Origin: Lactifluus volemus
Lineage: Eukaryota; Basidiomycota; Agaricomycetes; Russulales; Russulaceae
Length of the DNA: 64,000 nt
NCBI GenBank assembly: GCA_022376515.1
Contig: WTXI01000051.1
Span: 172,183 to 236,182, forward strand
Direction: 5' to 3'
The notes below the pieces were generated by a model, which was given only the letters and a program-made list of their open reading frames with translations, did not search any database and was not told where the DNA came from. Within the stretch, counting starts at the first letter, position 1; each line of letters opens with the position of its first letter. Position numbers and translations under genes: made by a program. This document shows, piece by piece, positions 22,420-35,935 of the stretch.

Positions 22420-23903
22420 CTAGTAGGTGGATGGATATCGTTCGTGATTCGCCCTCGCCGATGAGTCAGACACTAGCAATCTCGCGCTTGCTGGCTGGCC
22501 CGTCCGGTCCTCCTCCCCGACGCGGTCCGCCCAATCATGGTCGCTGTCCCACGGTCGCCAGTCCTCCTTCGACCGACCACTGGCCTCCGCAACCATTTCT
22601 AGTGATGTTCCAGGTCGGTCTAATGTGGTCACTCTGGGAGAGCGTGTGGGATGCTGGGCGGGCGTGGAGTGGCGGCTCCGCGTGGAGAGCACGCTGCCTG
22701 AGACGGGTGGGGGAGATATGCTCGTGCGGGGTACGGTAGCGGGTGAGCCACTCACACTGGGTGGGTAGGTATGTGTAGAGTCATTGGAACGGCGAAAGCG
22801 CTGTGCTTGTCCTGACGCTTCGATGTCGCGTTTTCTGGCTGATACAAAGACACCGCCGTCTCCGCCATCGTCATCGTCATCGTCGCCTACATCGATGGTT
22901 GCTTCATTTCCGGACTGGAAGAGCGGTTCGCGGTCGGCGTGGTCAAGCGAGTCAGAGGAAAGTGAGATGCCGGCAAGACCACCGGCTTTGACGATCGAGT
23001 CTATGAGCCAGAACTGGATAACGTTCATGAGTATTGGGAAGAAGCCCATCGTGCTGTGGATCAGAAACTGGAGGTTAGTTGGCACACGATGGACAGCGCC
23101 AGTGGTGGGGCAGGCACGGATAACGTGATGCAAACGCACAAGACAACTTGGGCAGTGTTGCCGTTACCGAGCCAGCTGAGTAACCATGCGCCAATGTCTA
23201 ATAATCCGCGCCAGGAAGCGAGGACCACGATGACGATAAGCTTCATGGAGGTGAGGGAAACGACGTAGACAGCAGCTTGGCGAGCCCAATAGCTGAGAAC
23301 GGGTGGTGTGCCGTATTGTCCGGACTGAAGGCCCATGAAATGGAGCTTTTCGGTGAGAAACCAAGTAAGGATGTAGAGGGTAAGATAAATGGCACCGACA
23401 CCTGTCGTACAAAGCACGTTAAACAGAGAAGAGCGAGCGAGGGGAAAGAGACACACCGAGGGTAGTGTCAATTAAAATGTTGAGAAAGTAAAAGACGCAG
23501 GCGTTTCCAGATGACCGTGCCGACCCCACATCGGATATAAACAAGTTAACACCATGCACAAACAACTGTCCGACCACCTGCTTAGACACATCGAACAGCC
23601 TGGGAGGCCATGAGCACCTGCGCGGTGGCAAAGTGGAGAAGAAACGGACCAGATACGCCAAAGACGCTTTGGTTTTTCACGATGTCGTTTAAAAACGAGA
23701 GATGCTATGACAAGCACGCCCATTAAGCCTTGCACAATCTGTTTGATTGTGAGAGGTGAAGTGAGGAACGAAAGAGGAGAATATTATACGAGGGCAGTTG
23801 GGCCGAGTAATTGACATGATTTGCGGTCAACAGGGAAATCGTCAAAGACACCACCACCATCTGGAGTATTCGGTGGTTGTCGTGATGGTGCCAAGCTTGA
23901 CAT
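22420..23903 (-). CDS. STIMATE/YPL162C-type multipass membrane protein
   Basis: Member of the family of yeast vacuolar protein YPL162C and animal STIMATE (TMEM110), an ER protein that regulates STIM at ER-plasma membrane contacts; the fungal role is unclear. Exons on the minus strand: 23790-23903, 23650-23738, 23457-23599, 23140-23401 and 22420-23053, all in phase, 413 aa. Conserved blocks in order are LLGPTALIVQGLMGVLVIAS (TM1), RIWLFDVSKQVVGQLFVHGV, NACVFYFLNILIDTTLGVG, YLTLYILTWFLTEK, SMKLIVIVVLASWRGLLDIG and PILMNVIQFWLIDSIVK. The acidic and Ser-rich C-terminal tail (poly-Asp after IDV) looks disordered. Start MSSLAPSRQPP is the only Met in frame before the first membrane block. It diverges from SEC18 across 85 bp. 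Confidence 0.85.
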
Positions 23904-23988
23904 GGAATCTGGGGTCAACACAGCCCTGCAGGTAAGTTAGACGTTAAGTGACTAGATTAGGTAATACATCTTCACTTAGTCTCAAGCC
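23904..23988. promoter_or_regulatory. 85 bp bidirectional promoter between STIMATE-like gene and SEC18
   Basis: The two start codons are only 85 bp apart. A plus-strand CTGCAG|GTAAGT (donor at 23931) and CACTTAG (acceptor ending at about 23980) could be a 5'-UTR intron of SEC18, which would put its transcription start inside exon 1 of the divergent gene. Confidence 0.45.
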
Positions 23989-26793
<2,805 letters not shown>

Positions 26794-27271
26794 TGGGTTT
26801 GGGTATGTAGATGCACACATTCACCTGGGTCAAACGATAGAAGAATTTTACCTCTTGAGGGTGTATAGTAGGTAGACTCGGAATGGACATACCACTGTAC
26901 GCTTTGCGTCGGGGGGCGCGGGAAAAGCTTACTTGAGGCCAGCTGAGCAAAGGGCCGCCAACTGCCAGTGGCACCCCCGACACGTACTGTACGCCTTATC
27001 ATCCAATCCGACTCATCACCGTAAAGCGCGGTGGTTTCGCGTGTTTTGAAGGGAGGTTGTATCGCTGGTTTTTTAGCTGGCTGAGGGTTGTGAGAGGTCC
27101 GTGTACAGTTTCCTTGCCCAGCTCTCTCCTCATCTCTATTGATCGCTTATCATCAAATCGCTTCTTTCTTTGTACAATTTACTAACCTTATCAGGACGAG
27201 TAGATCGAAAAAGACGAAGAGGAAGTACACAGTTGTATATACTTATTTTTTTTTTGTTCTATCTTTTATAT
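26794..27271. other. Intergenic, upstream region of the CCHC gene
   Basis: 478 bp with a CACGTACTGTACG motif at about 26982, a pyrimidine-rich leader and a T-run just before the ATG. No gene seen. Confidence 0.6.
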
Positions 27272-28200
27272 ATGGCGTACAACAACATCTCCCGGAAGGG
27301 TTGCTTTAAATGCGGAAATCGTGCGTTTTCTTCACCCTCATCTTCTTTTCCCACCCACTCCACCGTCTTCTCTTCTCTTCTCTTTCCTTTCCGGATCCCT
27401 TCCGACGATATATCTCACACGCGTGAGGGAAGAATTGCTGATGGCTTGTTGTTTTGACAGTCGGCCACATTGCCGAGAATTGTACGTCCCAAGAACGTCT
27501 ATGCTACAACTGTCGCAAACCGGGACACGAATCGTCAACTTGTACCGAGCCCCGCAGCGTCTCTGCCAAACAATGCTACTCGTGTGGCGGAATCGGACAC
27601 ATCCAAGCCGAATGCCCCACGCTTCGCCTTCAAGGCTCGAATCAAAAATGCTACGTATGCACACTTGATTTTTATTTTGGTTGGGGGGCGACTCATGATG
27701 GGTTTTTAAGAACTGTGGTCACTTTGGACATATTGCGCGCGTCTGTCCTAACGATGCGGTTGACTCTGGCTTTGCTACGCGTGTGCCCCCGCCCGGGCGC
27801 GGACTGAACCTGGCATCGCTCCCGCCCGTCAAATGCTATCGCTGTGGCGGGCCCAACCATATGGCACGGTATGCATGTAATCGTCGTGTCGGCAGAGTTT
27901 TCCCCTCAATCCGTGGTTCGCAGAGATTGCTTGGCCCCTCCTTATTCCGTCACGGAGGATATGCACGGTGCCAAGGCTCCGGTAAAGACGTGCTACAAGT
28001 GCAAAAAGGATGGACATGTACGTTGCATCTCGCCATTGTGCTCTTCGTTTTTGGCAGTTAACGCTGGAACCTTGCAGATCGCCAGAGATTGCATTGAGGG
28101 CCAAGAGGTGGTCGAAGAGGACAACACTTGGGGCGAGATAACGGACGATAACCCCTGGGGAGGAGGCGGCGGCGGTGGCACGTTTCCGGAGGGGAACTAG
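27272..28200 (+). CDS. CCHC zinc-knuckle nucleic-acid-binding protein (CNBP/Gis2/Byr3 type)
   Basis: Small protein made almost only of zinc knuckles C-x2-C-x4-H-x4-C, the type that binds G-rich single-stranded DNA or mRNA and affects translation. Exons 27272-27320, 27461-27654, 27711-27868, 27924-28017 and 28078-28200 join in phase. Six knuckles are visible: CFKCGNLGHIAENC, CYNCRKPGHESSTC, CYSCGGIGHIQAEC, CYNCGHFGHIARVC, CYRCGGPNHMARDC and CYKCKKDGHIARDC. Four of the six are split by introns near the centre of the knuckle. The C-terminus is acidic, then Gly-rich (WGGGGGGGTF). The animal and yeast relatives have seven knuckles; here I count six. Start is the first ATG after the T-run. Confidence 0.88.
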
Positions 28201-31200
28201 GCTATGCCTTGAATGCTACCAGTTCTGAAGGAAAAACACGTAATTCTATCGTACAGAGCTCAAATTTATGTACTGTATCCGTAAACGTACTGTACACGTT
28301 CAGGCTTGTGATTGGGTCAGTCACGTGATATTCGCCATGTGCGAACGCGACTCGGCCTTGGAACCCGAGATGTACGCCCCCTCGGCTGCAATAGCCTAAT
28401 TCTAACACGAGCGCGGGGTGAGCGCAGGTGAGCCACTGATCCATCCAGCGCTGGCCCCTTTGTTCTTGTGAACAACCGTACTGTATGCACAAGCTAGCTT
28501 GTTACAGTATAAATCTCCCAGGCACAACGTGAAGCAAGATTAAGGGCGTTGTCCTCTCAAAGGACAATGTTAGGCTCAGATCGTGAACTAGCCATATAAG
28601 TCACTTCTTACTGCTGCAATAATTACATGGTAAACTGAAATGTAATCACGTGAGGCAACTGGCGCGGCGGCATAGGGTTTACCCTCGCATCAAGCTGCGG
28701 ATAATCCTTCTTCCCTCCGGTGTATGGCCAAGAAACAAAGAGTGCAGGTAATCGTGAGCCACTGTAGCAGTAATATTCGGTTCCTCGGAGAATTTGTCCA
28801 AAGTTGAGCCGTCGCGGCACTCGGACGTTTTTTCCACAGCAAAAAGTTGACGTGGCGGTGGCTTGGCGGGGCTAAAGTTGATGATAGCGGAATCGCAACG
28901 GAACCTTTGCGGAAACATTTCAAGTCTACGGTGCGTCCTTGTGTCCTGGCCCCTCTAGGTTTTGCGAAGTTGCTCCATTGGCCCCGCGTTATACGCGTGT
29001 GTATTCTCCCTGACGCGGACCGGCGGCATTCCCGACCGTGAAAGTGACTGGACTTGGCCGTGGGCGTGCGGTTCCACAACAATTTAGGGTTCGTTCGTGG
29101 ACAAGTGTCAATGGGCTAAATGAAATGTGTGGGTCAACAAGGACCACCTGGCACAAGCAAGCACCCTCACCCCTCTTTCGCGTTTCCCCCCGTTATCAAA
29201 GGACCTGCCCCAGTATATGCGGCTCCGAAAGACTGTTTTCCCGAGCGTTTTTTCGGCAACTTGCTTTGTGAATACAATCGACGCCATATCTGGGACCGAA
29301 CGAACGCCACCTAACCCGCTCGTCCTAGTGGTGTATGTGTTTTTACGCCCTTCCCTTCCGGGGTTCTATTTTCATACCCTGATGGGGCGAACGATTTACC
29401 GAGTCAATTTTTTTTTTTCCCTCCAGGGCACTTCACGAAAACCGAAAGGCTGCGGCATGTCGATCCAGTTTTTGGAAATTGACCTTCCGAGCATATCGAA
29501 AAAGTTTTGTATTCTTGGAATTTCTGCAGCCGGGGGAGATGCCAAACGTCGCCCACGTTGTTGGAGATACGAGCTATGCTGATATTGGACTAGCCGGTTA
29601 ATCAACCCACGAGCTGCCGTTGTACCTGCGCGCGTACTGTCGGATGGGAGGTGTGTTTTGATTGTTCACGGTTGCAGACAGTTTTCTGATGTACTGTACG
29701 TGGGAAGGACAGGAAGAATGCAAGTACCGACTGGATGATGACAGTGGCTTCCTGCCATACATGGTCACGGTAACTACCACCACCTACCACACCTATCACC
29801 CCTCTTTTCTTGCCCCGGTCCAGACTTTCTCTTTACGATAAGCCTACCTTCCCGAAGTAATTTCTGGAAAGGTACTCTCCGTTACCCTGGACCCTGGCAA
29901 GTTTCAATCTTTTCGTGTGTGCCCTGACCCCCACGGAGCGCACTACCGGATATACCCTGTGGATTTCCATCCAACATGCCCGTTTTTACTCCCCATTTCC
30001 AATTGGTGCCAAGAAGGGGTCACTCCCACACTGGGGATGCTTCTGTCGATTTCCTCGTAGTTCCCGAATCGAACTGATCCTTTTGGCTTTGGTTATTTTC
30101 CACGGCTGCCGAGAAGCTCGAGGCAAAGTTACCAACTCCGACTGATGCGAGGCCAGTTTTATCGACCACATCCCATGCGTGATACCCGTCGGAGTCCGCA
30201 TACGTGTGAAAAGAACGCAACGGAAGGAGGGAGCGGAGTACTGTGCGAGAACGTCTATGACACCATCTGATCTCTTTTGATGCTCCTTTTTAATTCATGT
30301 CGCCGAGATGGCGTCGGATCCGCTCATATTATTGCTTCTTCCTCACTCTTGACTCGTGGCCTCCCATTTTGGGCTCACCCATGCGATTTTCGGCGCCGGG
30401 AAGGAAACCAGCCACGGCTGATCCCGACTGAACTGCCTGCCCGGGCAAGAGGTGGTGCGTGTTCCAAGTTGCAATTCAGGGACTATCACGTACGGTGATT
30501 GCCATCGACTCGTCTAAGAACCACGATAACTACTACTCCGCCACGGATCGTACCATCTACCCCCTAAATCTGGTGTTGAGAAAAAGTATAAAAGGTCAAT
30601 CAACTCGAGGTGTCGACTCTGTCCACCGCGACTTTTTTTTTTCCCGCCCTTCACCCATTCTGTACGCTCCCTTCCACGCCAGTCTGGTGTCTCGTTGATA
30701 TAGCTGACGCCCTTTAGCTGTCGCCAACACCTCCTTCAGGCGACGCGAGATCATCTTCGCTTGATCGCATTCCATCCGCTTCTTGTAAGGTCGTTTGGCG
30801 GCCTCGCGCGAGGTGAGTATCATGTGATTTTTCTTTTTTCTTTTTTTTTTTTGTAGCGCATATCGCTTCCAGCACTCACCACCCTTTCCACACATGTAGG
30901 GTTACACCTTTTTCGAGTTCATCAAGCGGCCTTGTCAAGAAGTGGCATGCGGGCATCCGCAGATGAGCTCTCGGCTTGGGAGGCCTTGATGGATCTCTAG
31001 TGGTAAGTTAGTCAGCTTTACCCTGCGTGTCTGGCGGCCTTGGACTGACTGCCCCTTGTCTGGCATAGGGATGTGTACGATGGTTGGTCCGATGCCCGTG
31101 CCCATCTTAGCTCAACGTGTTCGTTCGCATTAAATGGAAAATTATGATCTCCCTTTGTTTTCTTCCCAAGAAGAGTCTGTGGCGTTTTTGAGTTTTGCGG

Positions 31201-31600
31201 TTCTCACGTTAGCGCAAAATATGCGACGTGGTGGAGTAATGAATACGTGCGAGCCCGCTATTGACAGACATATGACATCTGGTGGGTTTAGATCCACTCG
31301 CCCTTGCAGTCAGGAATTGTACCCTTATAATTGAGCGCGCCCCGCTCGCTGTTATTGAAGTCTATTGCGCGGTTTGAATTAGTTTCCTAATTGTTTTTTT
31401 GACCTGAATCCCTCGGTGTCCCAACACAGCCAAGCTGACATCATGTGACCACGATGTGCCTCGCTTCTAAGAACTGTCCCTTCAACTTGTCACCTTGTCT
31501 TTGTACTGTACATGCCCGTTGTTACTTGTACGGCTTCCACTTTAAGCCGTGCGCCCTTTCATGTCCAACGCAGGCACATATTCAAACTGCCAAACTTGAG
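28201..31600. other. 3.4 kb gene-poor stretch
   Basis: No conserved coding frame on either strand; the open frames are short and compositionally random. It holds several TGTACTGTA-like motifs (about 28268, 28286, 28488, 29690), a TATA-like AGTATAAAAG at 30584 followed by a pyrimidine-rich tract, and further T-runs near 30838 and 31390. It may contain untranslated leaders or a non-coding transcript; nothing more can be supported. Confidence 0.55.
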
Positions 31601-32387
31601 TCCTTTTTCTCTACCTTGCCGAGAACGCCGCCAGACCGCAGACCTACCATGAGCGAAAGATTCTTCCGTGCGTTCACGACCCTCGTACTACTATCTATGC
31701 GCTTTGTATCTGACCAATTTACATGAATGCTGATGGTTCGTGTGTGTTGTGTCTAGGTACACTCGCCGGCAGTTGTACGATGTCGTCTCTGACGTCGGCT
31801 CATACGCGACTTTTGTCCCTTTTTGCACCCACTCGCGCGTTCTAAGCCCACTCGCGCCCGCCCCACGTCCGCTACTCCAAACGCACAACAGATGGAGGCT
31901 GAATTGACAGTCAACTTTCTCGCATTCACAGAGTGCTACAGGAGCCGTGTGACGTGTGTGCCATCCGAGTCCGTCTTGGTGCGTTCTTTTGTTCTTAATT
32001 CCTTTTCATGACTCTGGTGACGATTTTTTTAATTTGATTTATCGTTGTTGTGTGGTGGTGGGGGGGGGGCAGGCTATCGCGGTGTCGTCGACACCTCTGT
32101 TCAAGACGCTTGAGACGAAGTGGCATTTTCAGGCTGCATCTCCTCAGTCCCCGCATCTGAGTAGTGCCCCTTCCACCCTTCCACCGCCAGCGCCCGCTAG
32201 TGCAAGCACGAGCGTGATGGATTCGAGTGACGCGGGCCCGACATTTCTCTCACTCGACCTCTCGTATGCATTTGCGAATCCGGTACACGCCGCCGTTTCC
32301 GGAACGTTTTTTGGGAAGGTGTCTGCGATGATGGTCAGGGCTTTCGAGGAACGCTGTATAGAGGTTTATGGCCCGGGAGTAAAGTAG
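31601..32387 (+). CDS. COQ10: Coenzyme Q-binding START-domain protein Coq10 (5' exon not placed)
   Basis: Mitochondrial lipid-binding protein of the START/polyketide-cyclase fold needed for coenzyme Q function in respiration. Recognised by YHERKILP joined across intron 31668-31756 to YTRRQLYDVVSDVGSYATFV with PFC, then MEAELTVNFLAF, SRVTCVPSESV, and after intron 31979-32072 AIAVSSTPLFKTLETKWHF, and FANPVHAAVSGTFFGKVSAM near the end. An in-frame TGA at 31597-31599 shows that the start and targeting peptide lie in an upstream exon I cannot place. Between SRVLSP and MEAEL the frame moves by one base (about 31840-31890); a 53-nt intron with a weak GTTCTA donor or a one-base deletion would explain it. 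The insert QPASPQSPH... between strands is Ser/Pro-rich. Confidence 0.85.
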
Positions 32388-32657
32388 ACGTGTACTTCGG
32401 TAGATCGGCTAAGCCGGGGGCTGTGCATACAGCGTGATGCTAACTTAGGCTAAATATGGACGGTGATGGTACATATGACAACTAGGCGAATCTCTTGTTA
32501 ATCTTTCTTCAAACCATTCATTGTGTAGATTAGCTTTTAGCGAAGGACGCTGTTCTTTTTTTTTGTCTTATTCCCTGGCATTTTTCTCCAAATCTCTCAC
32601 TCGCCACCCAAGTCGTAATAATACAGCCAAGACAGCCCGCTGTACACGTCGTTCGCG

Positions 32658-35493
32658 ATGAATGGCATGCGTCGCTTTCTCGCTAACGCAACTTCTACGC
32701 CAATCATTAAAGACCAGGCAAGCACTTCTTCGCGCTCACCGAGTCCAACGAAGGAGCTACCACTACCACCCTCGACCACCACCAAGGCCCTCTTCATTCG
32801 CAAAGACCGCAAACCACCACTACCCGTTTCCGGACCTTCATCGACCACCCCCTCGCCGACGACAACGACAACTCCGTTACGTAGAAAGGCACCACCACTT
32901 GAATTTGAGGAGTCCCCCCCTCCGCCGCCACCGAATCTGCAGGCGAACGATGTACAGCCAGTAAACACGCGCGATGCTTTACTGCTCAGCTTATTATCGT
33001 CAGAGGCAATGGTGGACAGCCGGGGATACGAGATTCTGGGTGCAGAGGAGGTTGAGGAGCTGAAAAAGGTGTGTGACCTGTAATTTTCCCGGTTGGGAGG
33101 GCGGGCAGAGAGCACCGCCTCTCTTAGGCAACCGACCATGGAGACTATTGCGATCGTCCAGTTTATCCCCATTTTCTTCAATGCGTCGGGTGCAAATACC
33201 CGGCTTCAGTCGCTAACCCATTCTCATGTACTGTGTAGGAACACACGGTCTTGTCGTCACGCGTTGGTGCCCTCCAAAGAAAGCTCGCTACGGAGGCTAA
33301 GATCCGCGATGCGGCTCAGACTCTCGCCCGGCTCAACTCGTCCGCCTCTCCCTCCCCAACACGTATATCAAGACAATCGAGCACCGCACTTGAGACCGCC
33401 GAACGCAAAGTCGACACTGCGCAGACGGAGCTCTGGCGCGTCCAAGAGCGCGCCGCGAACATCGGCCGGAGACTTCTCGAGCATCGTGCCGGTGTACTTG
33501 GCATAGCTCTCGCCGAGGCAGAGAGTTCGCAGGGGGGTGGTAGAACAGCCACTCCCGACACTGACTGGACACTCATTCCACCCTCAAGTACGAACAGTTT
33601 TGTGCACAAGTTTGATGGCGCGCATTTTTTCGCGGGCCATGAAGGCTCGGTCGTACCTGTGAAATCACCACGTGGAGCAGCATTCAGAAGCGGCAGCGCG
33701 AGCAAGAAGAGCTCGAGGAGCTCGAAGCGAAGCTTGCGGCGGCGGAAGCGCGGGCACAGGAACGGGATGCCGAGCTGGAAGACGCACGAATTGCTACTGC
33801 GGCTGAGATCAAGGATGTCCGGGCTGCAACTGCCAAAGAGCTCGCTGATGCGCGGAATGCAGCTGCATCCGAGCTGTCGCGGGAGAGAGCCGCGCTCCAA
33901 CGGGAGCGGGGACGAGTCGCTCAATTAGAGGATCGCGTGGAGTCTCTGGAGAAGGAGCTGGAGTCGTCGTTGCGAGGGAGAGATGATACAGGACGGCTAG
34001 AGAATCGAATACGGACATTGGAGCGCGAGTTGTCGGACACACAAGGTAGGGCACGGACAGAAGCGGAGGCGGTAGCGGTCACGTGGGAAGCGGAAAAGGC
34101 ATCATGGACGTCAGAACGTACACGATTTCAGCAGGAGCAGGCCCAGTTGGAGGAGCTGTCGGAGACTCTAGAGAGGGAGCGCGAGCAGTGGGAACAGGAG
34201 CGGGAGGATCTCGTCGCACAGGCAAAGGACCAAATTGCGGAAGCGGCGAACGGGCTGCGTGGCCTCGTTCAGCAATACGACATTCCGCTCTTCTCACGTG
34301 ACTTTGGACTGGCCACGTTGGTAGACGCCCTGGGACGGTATCTCGAGAAGCACAACGCGAAAGCATTCGAGCAACTGCTTGCATCAGAAGCAGAAAAGCG
34401 AAACGCGGTAGCACGGGAGCTAAAGGCGACGAAGCTTGAGACAGAGGGACTGCAAGATCGCTCTCCCGTGAGTGGTTTATTTTACAAAGTGACTCAGGCA
34501 TCGCCACGCGTTGCTAATACGAATTGTTGGTTTCTACAGGGCAGCATCCCATCACAACTTCCCACGGAACCCAGACCCTTCTCTCCCGTCTCCTTTGCCA
34601 AAGACGCAGCCGGTTTCGTTTCTATTTTGCAACCCCTTTGGGTTACTCTTCCATCCCCTGAAGCCCGTGCTGCCCGGCTAAGTAATGCAGCGCGTCCATT
34701 TCGGGCAGGCTCGAATGGACGTACATCACCGAGCTTGCGTCCGGGCGCCACGGGTAGTCCTGGTCCAAACGTGGTATCGATCAGTGACATGGACGTGCGC
34801 GCTCTAAAAACACTCTATACGCCTGGCGGTTCCGGAGGCCGTCCTGGGTCAGACGTAGGCGCAGGTGCCGGTCGTCCCGACTCGCCATACTCACCAGTGG
34901 ACGCGGCGCCTGCCGCAGGGTTCAGCGTGGAAGCATTCGCGATGCGGGTGCAGGCGCTTATAGCAGATGACCGTGCGCTCATAGAGCGGCTGATCCGGTT
35001 CGCCCAAGCTCACGACTTGCTGAAAAAGAATGCGGAGCGCGCGCAGAAGCTGGCGCTGGAGAGTAATTCTGCTCTCGAGACGTATCAACGGCAAGTACGC
35101 ACGCTCGAAGAACACCTCGAGCGCTCGAGTGGCTTGTACGTCTACTTTTCTCTCCTGCTTTTATTTTTTATTTTTTTTTGTGGGCGCTGACTGACTTGTG
35201 GGTTGCAGGCAGGACAAAGTCGAGCAGCTAGAAGCCGAAAAGCTCGCTGTGGAGGAGAGCGCGCAGAGCAAGCCGAGACGTTGCGCCAACTCACCGAAGC
35301 AAACGCGGCACTTTCCGCACGTGCGCTACAACTCGCGCAAGATGCCGCGACGGCACAGGATGAACTAAGAGCCGCCAACGTCGTGTCTGAGCGTGGGCAG
35401 GCTCAGCGGCTCGCGTTGCTCGAGGAGATTAATATGGTCCAGACCGAGAACGGGAACTTACGGCAGCAGCTACGGTCGCTCGGCAAGATATAG
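32658..35493 (+). CDS. Uds1 (up-regulated during septation) domain coiled-coil protein
   Basis: Cytoskeletal-type coiled-coil protein named after fission yeast genes induced at septation. Exon 1 (32658-33068) has a Pro/Thr/Ser-rich N-terminus and the start of the Uds1 domain: TRDALLLSLLSSEAMVDSRG and YEILGAEEVEELKK. Exon 2 from 33239 continues EHTVLSSRVGALQRKLATEA and KIRDAAQTLARL. A long heptad coiled coil follows (EELEELEAKLAAAEARAQE, RTLERELSD, QEQAQLEELSETLERER), then a Gly/Pro-rich linker (RTSPSLRPGATGSPGP) and a second coiled coil. Introns are seen at 34468-34539 and about 35136-35208. Two one-base frame changes are needed, near 33650-33690 and near 35255 (VEE to RAEQAETLRQL); both correspond to single missing bases. 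Ends LRSLGKI at 35493. Confidence 0.8.
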
Positions 35494-35935
35494 TGTCAAG
35501 GACTCGTGGGCTGTTGGAGGTGCGTCTCCCGTCAGGCTATCATCGAATTTACGTGGTCGCGTTACTTTCTATTCTGCCGTTACGTTACCCCATGACCTCC
35601 CTATCTCCCGCCCTATCTTCACTACCATACTCCATCGCCGGGGCGGGTTTATTTAAGTTCGAGAGGACGCACATTTTTCTCTTTTTTTTGGGTGTATCAT
35701 TCTATCTATGTGTTGCATTTTGTTGTCTTTCGACAAGTTGTTAATATTATTGCACATATTCACCAACCAGACCGAGGATCACAGTATTACGGACATTGTT
35801 GACTTTGAGCACAGTGACATAAACTCTTCTGGCCATCATGATCCCATCTGTCTGGCTGACTAGTCCTCTTCGTGTTAAAGTGTCTCTCTGGAGCGTGCAA
35901 ACGTACTCTTTCTCTTCGCAACACCCATCTCTTCA
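35494..35935. other. Intergenic, no gene seen
   Basis: Pyrimidine-rich DNA between the Uds1 gene and the downstream DUF6535 array. A CTCTTCG-rich leader precedes the next ATG, in the same position as the leaders of the WW-type genes. Confidence 0.6.

Noticed and set aside
28690..29082. Minus-strand frame of 130 codons and plus-strand frames near 29127
   Set aside because: Composition is random-like, several frames overlap, and no motif is recognisable.
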